A DNA stretch of 64,000 nucleotides, from assembly GCF_003382285.1 (NCBI RefSeq), contig NZ_QTJR01000010.1:1-64000 (forward strand), written 5' to 3'. The position numbers and the translations under genes are program-made. Position 1 is the first letter of the stretch. Each line of letters opens with the position of its first letter. Source of the stretch: Lysobacter soli. Lineage in GTDB: Bacteria; Pseudomonadota; Gammaproteobacteria; Xanthomonadales; Xanthomonadaceae. Shown in pieces: positions 27,159 to 35,394 of the stretch. The notes beneath the pieces were generated by a model. That model was not told the origin of the DNA and made no database searches. It saw nothing but the letters and a program-made list of their open reading frames with translations.

Positions 27159-27246
27159 GGGAACTCCTGTGGGGGTCGCGCGGGATGCGCGGAGTTTTCG
27201 GATTCGTGCGCCGGCACGGCGCGTGCCGTGCCGGCGCGGGTCTGGA

Positions 27247-30200
27247 TCAGGCGTGCGTCTGCACCGGAGCGTGCGTGGCGACCGTCGACGTGCCGTGGCT
27301 CACCAGCGGCTTGTTCGCCAGCTTGCGCAGCGCGACGTAGAACACCGGCGTCAGGAACAGGCCGAACAGCGTCACGCCGATCATTCCGGAGAACACGGTG
27401 ATGCCCGTGGCCTGGCGGACTTCGGCGCCGGCGCCGTGCGAAAGCACCAGCGGCACGGTGCCGGCGATGAACGCGATGGACGTCATCACGATCGGACGCA
27501 GACGCAGGCGGCAGGCTTCCAGCGCGGCTTCGACGATGCCCTTGCCCTGCATTTCCAGCTCGCGGGCGAACTCGACGATCAGGATCGCGTTCTTGCACGC
27601 CAGGCCCATCAGCACCACCAGGCCCACCTGCACGAAGACGTTGTTGTCGCCGGTGAGGTACACGCCCAGCAGCGCCGAGAGCATGCACATCGGCACGATC
27701 AGGATCACCGCCAGCGGCAGCGTCCAGCTTTCGTACAGCGCGGCCAGCACGAGGAAGGCGAGCAGCACGGCGAGCGGGAAGACGATCAGCGCGGCCTTGC
27801 CCTGCGTGGCCTGCTGGTAGCTCAGGTCCGTCCACTCGATGTCCATGCCGTTGGGCAGCACCTTCTGCGCGAGCTCCTCCAGCTTCGCCATCGCCTGCGC
27901 GGACGAGAGCTGGTTCACGTCGGCCTCGCCGAGGATGTCCGCCGCCGGATAGCCGTTGTAGCGGATCACCGGATCGGGGCCGAAGGTCTCGGTGACCTTC
28001 ACCATCGAGCCGATCGGCACCATCTCGCCGCGATCGTTGCGCGTGCGCAGGTTCGCGATGTCCTCGACGCTGTCGCGGAACGGGCCGTCGGCCTGTGCCA
28101 CGACCTGCCAGGTGCGGCCGAACATGTTGAAGTCGTTGACGTACGCCGAACCCAGGTAGGTCTGCAGCGTGTCGAACAGCTCCGTCAGCGGCACGCCCTG
28201 CGCCTTGGCCTTCACGCGGTCGACCTCGGCGTCGAGCTGCGGCACGTTGGCCTGGTAGCTCGAGTTCGGGAAGCCCAGACCCGGCGTCTGCGAACCGGCG
28301 CCCTGGAAGGCCTGCACCGCGCTCTGCAGCGCGCCATAGCCCAGGTTGCCGCGGTCCTCGATGTAGAGCGAGTAACCCGAACCGTTGCCCAAGCCCTGGA
28401 TCGGCGGCGGCTGCAGCGAGAAGGCGAAACCTTCCTGGATCGCGGAGATCTTCTGGCTCAACTCGGCGTTGATCTCTTCGGCGCTGCGCGTGCGCTGGCC
28501 GAAGGGCTTGAGGTTGATGAAGGTCACGCCGTAGTTCGGCGTATTGCTGAACTGCAGCGGGTTCAGGCCCGGGAACGCGACGTCGTTCTGCACGCCGTCG
28601 ATGCTCATCGCGATCTCGCCGATCTTCTTCAGCGCCGCGTCCGTGCGCTCGATCGAGGAACCTTCCGGCATCTTGATGCCGGCGATGAGGTAGCTCTTGT
28701 CCTGCACCGGCACGAAGCCGCGCGGCACCAGCTGGAACATCAGGCCGGTGGCGAGCAGCAGGCCGGCGTACACGACGAACACCGCGCCGCGACGGCCGAG
28801 CACCTTCGCCACGCCGTTCTGGTAACGCTCCGCGGCGGTGCCGAAGAAACGGTTGAACGGACGGAAGATCCAGCCGAAACCGCGTTCGATGCCACGGCTG
28901 AGCAGATCCTTCGGCGCGCCGTGCGGCTTCAGCAGGCGCGCGGCCAGCGCGGGCGACAGGGTCAGCGAGTTGATCGCCGAGATCACCGTCGAGATGGCGA
29001 TGGTCACCGCGAACTGCTTGTAGAACTGGCCCGTGACGCCCGACAGGAACGCCATCGGCACGAACACCGCGCACAGCACCAGCGCGATCGCGATGATCGG
29101 CCCGGACACTTCGCGCATCGCCATGTGCGCCGCTTCCAGCGGCGTGTGGCCGTCCTCGATGTGGCGTTCGACGTTCTCCACCACGACGATGGCGTCGTCG
29201 ACCACGATGCCGATGGCGAGCACCAGCCCGAACAAGGTCAGCGTGTTGATCGAGAACCCGAGCAGGTAGAGCGCGGCGAACGTGCCCACCACCGACACCG
29301 GGACCGCGATCAGCGGGATGATCGACGCGCGCCAGGTCTGCAGGAACAGGATCACCACCAGCACCACGAGCAGCGTGGCTTCCAGCAGCGTGGTGACGAC
29401 CGACTTGATCGAGTCGCGCACGAAGATCGTGGTGTCGTAGATCGACTTGTATTCCACGCCCGGCGGGAAGCGCTTGGCCGCCTCGTCCATGCGGCGAATG
29501 ACTTCGTCGCGGATCTGCAGCGCGTTGGCGCCCGGCGCCTGGAAGATGCCGATCGCCGCGGCGTTCTGGCCGTCAAGGCGCGCACGCATGGTGTAGTCGC
29601 CGGCGGCGAGCTCGATGCGCGCGACGTCGGACAGGCGAACCACTTCGCCGCCGTCGCCGCCCTTGAGCACGATGTTGCCGAACTCTTCCGGCGTCTCGAG
29701 GCGACCGCGCGCGTTGATCGGCGTCAGGAACTGCGAGCCGTTGGGCATCGGTTCGGCGCCCAGCTGGCCGGCGGAGACCTGGATGTTCTGCTCGCGCACG
29801 GCACGCAGGACGTCGCTGGCGGTCATGCCGCGCGAGGCGACCTTGTCCGGATCCAGCCACAGGCGCATCGCGTAGTCGCCGCCGCCGAACGGCTGCGCTT
29901 CGCCCACGCCGGGAATGCTCGCGAGCTGGTCCTTGATGTGCAGGCGCAGGTAGTTGCGCAGATACAGCGTGTCGTACTTGCCGTTCGGCGACGTCAGATG
30001 CACGACCATCAGGAAGACCGGCGACTGCTTCTGCGTGGTCACGCCCTGTCGCCGCACGTCTTCGGGCAGTCGCGCCAGCGCCTGGCTGACGCGGTTCTGC
30101 ACGCGCACGGTGGCCTCGTCGGCGTTCACTTCGGGACGGAAGGTCACGGTGATCTGCAGCACGCCGTCGGAACTGGCGACCGACTTGACGTACATCAGGC

Positions 30201-30426
30201 CTTCGACGCCGCGGATGGATTCCTCCAGCGGCGTGGCGACGGTTTCGGCGATGACCTTCGGGTTGGCGCCCGGGTACACGGTGCGCACCACCACCGAAGG
30301 CGGCACGACCTCGGGGTATTCGCCGATCGGCAGCAGCGGGATCGAGATCAGGCCGGCGGCGAAGATCACGATCGACAGCACGGCGGCGAAGATCGGCCTG
30401 TCGATGAAGAACTTTGAAAAGTCCAT
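27247..30426 (-). CDS. RND multidrug efflux permease (HAE1 type)
   Basis: A 1059-residue inner-membrane proton-driven pump of the AcrB/MexF type. It begins MDFSKFFIDRPIFAAVLSIV, the typical helix 1. The proton-relay Asp pair is in LAIGIVVDDAIVVVENVERH near 400-415, and the conserved Lys of helix 10 is in GLACKNAILIVEFAREL near 935. Large periplasmic loops lie between helices 1-2 and 7-8. The usual substrates are hydrophobic antibiotics, dyes or solvents. AGGAA lies about 7 bases before the ATG at 30424-30426. The 211-base gap to the adaptor gene contains a palindromic repeat pair. Confidence 0.97.
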   Translation of the reverse strand: MDFSKFFIDRPIFAAVLSIVIFAAGLISIPLLPIGEYPEVVPPSVVVRTVYPGANPKVIAETVATPLEESIRGVEGLMYVKSVASSDGVLQITVTFRPEVNADEATVRVQNRVSQALARLPEDVRRQGVTTQKQSPVFLMVVHLTSPNGKYDTLYLRNYLRLHIKDQLASIPGVGEAQPFGGGDYAMRLWLDPDKVASRGMTASDVLRAVREQNIQVSAGQLGAEPMPNGSQFLTPINARGRLETPEEFGNIVLKGGDGGEVVRLSDVARIELAAGDYTMRARLDGQNAAAIGIFQAPGANALQIRDEVIRRMDEAAKRFPPGVEYKSIYDTTIFVRDSIKSVVTTLLEATLLVVLVVILFLQTWRASIIPLIAVPVSVVGTFAALYLLGFSINTLTLFGLVLAIGIVVDDAIVVVENVERHIEDGHTPLEAAHMAMREVSGPIIAIALVLCAVFVPMAFLSGVTGQFYKQFAVTIAISTVISAINSLTLSPALAARLLKPHGAPKDLLSRGIERGFGWIFRPFNRFFGTAAERYQNGVAKVLGRRGAVFVVYAGLLLATGLMFQLVPRGFVPVQDKSYLIAGIKMPEGSSIERTDAALKKIGEIAMSIDGVQNDVAFPGLNPLQFSNTPNYGVTFINLKPFGQRTRSAEEINAELSQKISAIQEGFAFSLQPPPIQGLGNGSGYSLYIEDRGNLGYGALQSAVQAFQGAGSQTPGLGFPNSSYQANVPQLDAEVDRVKAKAQGVPLTELFDTLQTYLGSAYVNDFNMFGRTWQVVAQADGPFRDSVEDIANLRTRNDRGEMVPIGSMVKVTETFGPDPVIRYNGYPAADILGEADVNQLSSAQAMAKLEELAQKVLPNGMDIEWTDLSYQQATQGKAALIVFPLAVLLAFLVLAALYESWTLPLAVILIVPMCMLSALLGVYLTGDNNVFVQVGLVVLMGLACKNAILIVEFARELEMQGKGIVEAALEACRLRLRPIVMTSIAFIAGTVPLVLSHGAGAEVRQATGITVFSGMIGVTLFGLFLTPVFYVALRKLANKPLVSHGTSTVATHAPVQTHA

Positions 30427-30506
30427 GGAAAGGTTCCTTGTGCGGCATGGAGCCGCAACGGTCCTGGGCGATGCGGTTTTCGCGCATCGCCTGTTTCGTT
30501 GTTTTT

Positions 30507-30628
30507 GTCCCCCTCCCCTGCGTGCAGGGGAGGGTTGGGGAGGGGTCGCGAAGCCGCATCGCGGCGAGCTCGGCGCTGGCGCGCCTCGACCCCCTCCCAA
30601 CCTCCCCCTGCAAGCAGGGGGAGGGGTC
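30507..30628. repeat. Paired palindromic intergenic element inside the efflux operon
   Basis: CCCCCTCCCCTGCGTGCAGG leads into GGAGGGTTGGGGAGGGGTCG (about 30507-30547). The inverted partner (CGACCCCCTCCCAACC, then CTCCCCCTGCAAGCAGGGGG) spans about 30584-30628. Each half has a palindromic head and a G-rich tail, like the element at 9714. It lies between the adaptor and pump genes, so it may act as a processing or attenuation point in the operon mRNA. Confidence 0.75.
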
Positions 30629-30637
30629 GGTCATGCC

Positions 30638-31831
30638 TTACTTCATCGCCACCTGCGGCTGCGGCGCCGGGGCGCCCATCGCGATGACCTTCGGCTGCAC
30701 CGGCATTCCCGGGAAGAACACCTTCTGCACGCCGTGCACGATCACCTTGTCCGACGGTGCCAGGCCCGAAGTCACCACGCGCAGCCCGTCGATCACCGGG
30801 CCGAGCTTCACGTCCTTGCGCGTGGCGGCGTTCTTCTCGCCCAGCACGTAGACGTACTTGCGGTCCTGGTCGGTGAGCACGGCCTTGTCGTCGATGAGCA
30901 TCGCCTTGAACTGGCCGCTGCCCTGCAACTGCACGCGTGCGTACAGGCCCGGGGTGAAGATGCGGTCCGGGTTCTTCAGCACGGCGCGCGCGCGGATGGT
31001 GCCGGTGCTCGGATCGACCTGGTTGTCCACGAAATCCACCGTGCCTTCATGCGGATAACCCTGCTCGCTCGCCAGGCCCACGCGCACCGGGTTCTTCGTC
31101 TCGGCGCGCTCGCCCTTGCGGGCCAGTTCCTGGTAACGCAGGAAGCTCTGCTCGTCGGATTCGAAGTACACGAACACCGGATCCTGCGAGACGACGGTGG
31201 TCAGCAGCGTGGTGTCGGCGTTGGCGAGGTTGCCCTCGGTGACCATCGCGCGACCGGCGCGGCCGTTGATTGGCGAGCGCACGGAGGTGAACTGCAGGTC
31301 CAGGCGGGCGTTCTCGACCGCGGCTTCGGCGGCGCGCACGGCGGCATCGCCCTGCGTGCTGGCGGCGCGGCGCGTCTCGAACTCCTCGCGCGAGATCGCC
31401 TTGGCTTCCACCAGCGTCTGCGCGCGCTTGTCCTGCATCTGCGCGAGGCGGGCTTCGGCGCGGGCGCGTTCCAGGTCGGCTTCGGCCTGCGCCAGGCGCG
31501 CCTTGTACGGGCGCGGATCGACGACGAAGAGCAGGTCGCCCTTCTTCACTTCCTGGCCTTCCTGGTAGGCGACCTGCTGCACGTAGCCGGACACGCGCGG
31601 GCGCAGTTCGACGGTTTCGATGGCGGTGACGCGGCCGGTGAATTCATCCCAGCGGCTGACGTCCTTGTTGAGTACCTGCGCGACGCTGACTTCCGGCGGC
31701 GGCGGCATGCCCGCGCCCGGTTCGGCCTGGCTGCTGCACGCCGTCGCGATCGCGGCGACGAGCAGGCTGGTGACCAGCGCGACGGTGGGTATCCCGGTTC
31801 CGGACCGGGCGAGTGCTTTGCGTGGGGTCAT
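30638..31831 (-). CDS. RND efflux periplasmic adaptor, lipoprotein
   Basis: A 397-residue membrane-fusion protein of the MexE/AcrA type that links the pump to the outer-membrane duct. The signal peptide ends in IATACSSQ with the lipidated Cys at residue 32. The lipoyl half VELRPRVSGYVQQVAYQEGQ is near 73, a helical hairpin rich in Ala/Glu/Arg follows (about 105-165), then the second lipoyl half LQFTSVRSPINGRAGRAMVT near 178, and a beta-barrel domain. Its start overlaps the stop of the upstream SDR-like gene by 4 bases. Confidence 0.95.
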   Translation of the reverse strand: MTPRKALARSGTGIPTVALVTSLLVAAIATACSSQAEPGAGMPPPPEVSVAQVLNKDVSRWDEFTGRVTAIETVELRPRVSGYVQQVAYQEGQEVKKGDLLFVVDPRPYKARLAQAEADLERARAEARLAQMQDKRAQTLVEAKAISREEFETRRAASTQGDAAVRAAEAAVENARLDLQFTSVRSPINGRAGRAMVTEGNLANADTTLLTTVVSQDPVFVYFESDEQSFLRYQELARKGERAETKNPVRVGLASEQGYPHEGTVDFVDNQVDPSTGTIRARAVLKNPDRIFTPGLYARVQLQGSGQFKAMLIDDKAVLTDQDRKYVYVLGEKNAATRKDVKLGPVIDGLRVVTSGLAPSDKVIVHGVQKVFFPGMPVQPKVIAMGAPAPQPQVAMK

Positions 31832-32889
31832 GGCGAGTCTTCCTGGTTGTTGTTGTTATGCGTTGCGTTGTGATTCGGGGCGATCAGGTTCCGGAGCAGC
31901 GTGCGCGCGTCCTGTAGACACCGTGATGGCAGTAGTCCGACAGCGGGCGCGTCGTGCATGGCCTGCGACTTCGCGGCGCCGCACGCGGGCGACGACGCGA
32001 TCGCGTCGCCGTTCCCGGGTTCCTGTTGATTCGTCGAAGCAGGGGACGGCGAATCGACATCCGTCGTGACACCGAAGGCGTCATCGGCGGTGTCGCCGGC
32101 CGAAGACGGCCAGAAGTCCACTTTGGAATACGGGACGACGGCTTCGGCCGGCTGCAGGCCATCGCCGGCTTCGGTCAGCGCGTTGATTAGCGCCAACGCG
32201 CGCTGGCCGACGGACAGCGCGCTCGGCCACTGCTCGCACGCGTTCGCGCGGTTGAGCTCCGTGCACACGGGGCTGTCGATCGCGAGCAGCTGCACGCGGA
32301 CGCCGATCGTGCGCGCTTCCTCGTGCAGCACGCGCGCGAGCATGCGCAGCGCGGCGGTCGCGATCGATCGGTGGCCATAACCGGCCCACGGGCGATCGGC
32401 ACCGGGACCGCCGATCAATACATACGTACCGGTACGTCCGCCCTGCGCGAGCAACGGCAGCAGGTGGCGGGCGGCGGCCAGGTGCGGAAGCAGGTCCTCG
32501 TCGAGCGTCTGGCGCAGGAACGCGGCGGGGTGATCGAGCAGGCGACCGCGCGCGGCGCTGCCGCAGACCGCGGCGACCACGCCGTCGATCGGCCGGCCGA
32601 GCTTGCTCAGGGTGCGTGCGAGGCGTTCGCCGTCGCCGTCATTGCTGACCGAACCGGGGACGATGGTCAGGTCGGCATCGGGGAACGAGCCGCGCAGGCA
32701 CTGCAGGCCGGACTTGTCGCGGGCGACCGCGATCACCGGCCGGCCGCTGGCCAGCGCGGCCTTCACCACGCCCCGGCCGACGCCGCCGGTCGCGCCCAGC
32801 ACGACGACGGCGGCGCGGGCGATGCGGCGGTTCTGGCCGGCGTTCTGGGCCGATGCCTTGGGAGCGGTGGCGTTCACCGGCGGCCTCAC
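31828..32889 (-). CDS. Atypical SDR-like Rossmann protein in the efflux operon
   Basis: A 353-residue protein with a clear Rossmann start VVVLGATGGVGRGVVKAAL near residue 28 and an SDR-like order of elements. The place of the catalytic Y-x-x-x-K reads YGHRSIATAA near 177, with Ser where Lys is expected, so classical SDR chemistry is doubtful. After about residue 255 comes a low-complexity C-terminal extension of roughly 100 residues, ending in an Asn-rich tail (NHNATHNNNNQEDSP). The start is a GTG at 32887-32889, overlapping the stop of the DUF2798 gene (GTGA). It may bind a nucleotide or act as a redox-linked sensor; the function is unknown. Confidence 0.8.
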   Translation of the reverse strand: MRPPVNATAPKASAQNAGQNRRIARAAVVVLGATGGVGRGVVKAALASGRPVIAVARDKSGLQCLRGSFPDADLTIVPGSVSNDGDGERLARTLSKLGRPIDGVVAAVCGSAARGRLLDHPAAFLRQTLDEDLLPHLAAARHLLPLLAQGGRTGTYVLIGGPGADRPWAGYGHRSIATAALRMLARVLHEEARTIGVRVQLLAIDSPVCTELNRANACEQWPSALSVGQRALALINALTEAGDGLQPAEAVVPYSKVDFWPSSAGDTADDAFGVTTDVDSPSPASTNQQEPGNGDAIASSPACGAAKSQAMHDAPAVGLLPSRCLQDARTLLRNLIAPNHNATHNNNNQEDSP

Positions 32890-33155
32890 TGTCCCGGATT
32901 CGGGATGTTTACTCCCGCCAGCGGGATGGTCTCGGGCCGGGTGGCCGCACGCAGGACCGCACCGACCACCGGGAGGAGCAGCATCGCGCCCGGCAGGGCC
33001 AGCACGAAGGCCAGCACCCAGGCGAGCATCCAGAACTCGTCCGGACCCGCCGCCAGACCTTGCTGGAGCACGACCAGCGCGACGCCGACCAGCGCCGTCA
33101 TGGCGACCAGCATCACCGGCAGGAAGGCGTAACGGGCTTGGCGGGGGGTCAACAT
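32886..33155 (-). CDS. DUF2798 family small membrane protein
   Basis: An 89-residue protein with two predicted membrane helices (YAFLPVMLVAMTALVGVALV near residue 9, WMLAWVLAFVLALPGAMLLL near 42). This is the size and layout of DUF2798 proteins, whose function is unknown. The start ATG is at 33153-33155. It is the first gene of the leftward efflux operon and overlaps the next by 4 bases. It is divergent from the LysR gene with a 162-base gap. Confidence 0.78.
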   Translation of the reverse strand: MLTPRQARYAFLPVMLVAMTALVGVALVVLQQGLAAGPDEFWMLAWVLAFVLALPGAMLLLPVVGAVLRAATRPETIPLAGVNIPNPGQ

Positions 33156-33207
33156 GGCGGCGGGACCGGGGGAAGTTGCCGCAAAGGTTAGGCCTGCAAT
33201 CGGCACT

Positions 33208-33255
33208 TGATTAGTCCGATTTGGAGGGAATAATTGTCCCGTCATCGGTCCAAAT
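33208..33255. promoter_or_regulatory. Divergent control region between the LysR gene and the efflux operon
   Basis: The AT-richer part of the gap holds a -35/-10-like pair for rightward transcription (TTGATT 33208-33213, TAATTG 33231-33236, 17-base spacer). It also has the palindrome GGGAATAATTGTCCC at 33226-33240 and an inverted repeat ATTTGGA (33219-33225) with TCCAAAT (33249-33255). LysR-type regulators usually bind T-N11-A palindromes in the gap with the gene they control, so these are candidate operators. No binding is proved. Confidence 0.45.
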
Positions 33256-33317
33256 GCAGTCGGGCGCCCTGCCCGGCCTGTCCGCCCTTCCCCGCCGCGT
33301 CCCAAGGAACCCCCCAC

Positions 33318-34403
33318 ATGGCCCGCGATCTCAACGACACCCTGATCTTCGTCAAGGTGGTCGAGCACGGAAGTTTCATCTCCGCCGCCCGCGCACTGCA
33401 GCTGCCCAAGACCACGGTCAGCCGCAAGGTGCAGGAACTCGAAACCCGCCTCGGCGCGCAGCTGCTGCATCGCACGACGCGCAAGCTCGGCCTTACCGAG
33501 GCCGGCAACATCTACTTCGAACATTGCCAGCGCATCTCGCGCGAACTGGACGAAGCCGAAAGCGCCGTCGGCCAGTTGCAGGGCGGCCCGCGCGGCTGGC
33601 TGCGCTTCACCGCGCCGTACTCGGTGGGCATCACGTGGATCGCGCCGCTGCTGGGCGAGTTCCACGCGCGCCATCCCGAAGTGCGCGTGGAAATGGTGCT
33701 GACCAACGAACCGCTGGACATCATCGACCAGGAAATCGACGTCGCATTGCGCGTGGGCAGCCTGCCCGATTCCAACCTCATCGCGCGCAAGCTCGCCACG
33801 TTCCGCACGCAGGTCTACGCGAGCCCGGGTTACATCGCGCGCCACGGCGAACCGCTGCATCCGGACGACCTGGTGCATCACCGCACGGTCGCGATGCCGA
33901 AGCATCGCCGCAACGGGCAGTACTCGTGGTCGCTCAACGACGGCACGCGCACGGTCGACTTCCGCGTCGATCCGGTACTCGTCGCAAACGATCCCGGCCC
34001 GCTGTGCGGCGCGCTGCTGTGCGGCGAAGGGCTGATGCTCGCCGCCGACGTCACCGTGAAGGCGTACGCCGAACAGGGTTACGTGCAGCGCGTGCTCGCC
34101 GGCTGGACGGGGCTGGATTACGAGTTCAACGCGGTGTTCCCGCGCGGCCGCGTGCAGTCGCCGAAGGTGCGCGCGTTCGTCGACTTCCTCGTCGAACGCC
34201 TGAACTTCGACGCCGACTACATGCAGGTGCTCTGCCCGAACGTGCGCGCGCGCTACAAGGCCGCCGAACAGGCCGCTGCCGATGCGATCAGCGCCGAGCT
34301 GGCGAAGGTCGCCAAGCAGCCGGAAGCCAAGGCCAAGCGCAAGGCGAAGGTGGAAGAACCCGTGGCAGCGGCCGCGCACGAAGGCGAGGAACCGGCGATC
34401 TGA
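33318..34403 (+). CDS. LysR-type transcriptional regulator, probable regulator of the efflux operon
   Basis: A 361-residue LysR-family protein. The N-terminal winged HTH is seen in FVKVVEHGSFISAARALQLP near residue 10 and KTTVSRKVQELETRLGAQLL near 30. A substrate-binding domain follows, and the C-terminus is a 40-residue Lys/Ala/Glu-rich tail. AAGGAA at 33304-33309 precedes the ATG at 33318. It is divergent from the efflux operon, the standard layout for a LysR regulator and its target (compare MexT and mexEF-oprN). The inducer is unknown. A terminator follows at 34438. Confidence 0.93.
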   Translation: MARDLNDTLIFVKVVEHGSFISAARALQLPKTTVSRKVQELETRLGAQLLHRTTRKLGLTEAGNIYFEHCQRISRELDEAESAVGQLQGGPRGWLRFTAPYSVGITWIAPLLGEFHARHPEVRVEMVLTNEPLDIIDQEIDVALRVGSLPDSNLIARKLATFRTQVYASPGYIARHGEPLHPDDLVHHRTVAMPKHRRNGQYSWSLNDGTRTVDFRVDPVLVANDPGPLCGALLCGEGLMLAADVTVKAYAEQGYVQRVLAGWTGLDYEFNAVFPRGRVQSPKVRAFVDFLVERLNFDADYMQVLCPNVRARYKAAEQAAADAISAELAKVAKQPEAKAKRKAKVEEPVAAAAHEGEEPAI

Positions 34404-34437
34404 CTTCGCCTGTTTATCGGGAACGATGGGAAGGAAC

Positions 34438-34473
34438 GAAGCGGCGTGCGCAAGCGCGCCGCTTCACTTTTTT
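34438..34473 (+). terminator. Rho-independent terminator after the LysR gene
   Basis: GAAGCGGCG at 34438-34446 pairs with CGCCGCTTC at 34457-34465 around a loop that can itself pair partly, and a run of six T residues follows at 34468-34473. Confidence 0.88.
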
Positions 34474-34602
34474 GCGACACATGCGATGCGATCCGTTCAG
34501 TGATTTCACCGCGATTTCATAGCCGCAGCGCTCTGCTCTACAGGCCAGGGAGTTGGCGCAATCGCACGCGGGGAACGCGCGCAAGCCAACGAACGGGTCG
34601 CC

Positions 34603-35373
34603 ATGAATCGCATCCTTGCTGCACTGGCTGCTACTGCCGCACTCGCCCTGGCGATCGGCGGTGGCGCCGCCTGGAACAAATACCTGCGCACGCCTTCGGT
34701 GGAACTCCAGCCGATGCCCGCGCACCTCATCGCGCTGGATTCGGCCGCAGGCCAGAAGCTGCTCGCGCGTGCCGAAGCGACCGCCGATTTCGATGCGCTG
34801 ATGACGCACTTCGTCCCGCAGACGCGCCGCGCGTTCTGCGGCGTCGCCAGCGCGCTGACCACGCTCAACGCGGCGCGCACCACGCCGACACCGCTTGATC
34901 AGTCGCGCCTGTTCGAACACGCCGCGGTGCGCATGCATCCGTTGAAGGTGAGCGTGATCGGGATGTCGCTCGACGACTTCGCCGCCCTGCTGCGCGCGCA
35001 CGGCGCGCGGGTGACCGCGGTCTACGCGTCGGCGTCAAGCATCGACGAGTTCCGCGACGCCGTGCGTGCGAACCTCGCCAACGAGGGCGACTTCCTGCTG
35101 GTGAACTACCAGCGCAGCGAAGTCGGCCAGGCGCCGATGGGCCACATTTCGCCGATCGCCGCGTACGACGAGCAAAGCGACCGCGTGCTGGTGCTCGACG
35201 TCGCCGCGCACAAGTATCCGCCGACGTGGATCGAAACCGAAACCATGTGGAACGCGATGCGCGCGCCGCTCAACCCGCAGACGAAAACCACGCGCGGCTA
35301 TCTGGTCATGCACGGCGACGGCGTCGGCCCCGATGCGCTGAGCGCGGGCGCGACGCTGGCCAGCGCGGATTGA
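34603..35373 (+). CDS. Phytochelatin synthase family protein
   Basis: A 256-residue protein of the phytochelatin synthase (PF05023) family. The papain-like triad is visible: Cys in RRAFCGVASALT near residue 79, His in PMGHISPIAAY near 184, and Asp in VLVLDVAAHKYPPTW near 201. The N-terminus (MNRILAALAATAALALAIGG) is a signal or anchor helix, so it probably works in the periplasm. Bacterial short members usually split glutathione to gamma-Glu-Cys rather than build long phytochelatins, and may serve in metal or thiol handling. It stands alone between the LysR gene and recD, with no metal transporter beside it. Confidence 0.92.
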   Translation: MNRILAALAATAALALAIGGGAAWNKYLRTPSVELQPMPAHLIALDSAAGQKLLARAEATADFDALMTHFVPQTRRAFCGVASALTTLNAARTTPTPLDQSRLFEHAAVRMHPLKVSVIGMSLDDFAALLRAHGARVTAVYASASSIDEFRDAVRANLANEGDFLLVNYQRSEVGQAPMGHISPIAAYDEQSDRVLVLDVAAHKYPPTWIETETMWNAMRAPLNPQTKTTRGYLVMHGDGVGPDALSAGATLASAD

Positions 35374-35394
35374 TCGACAGCGCGCCTGTAGCCC

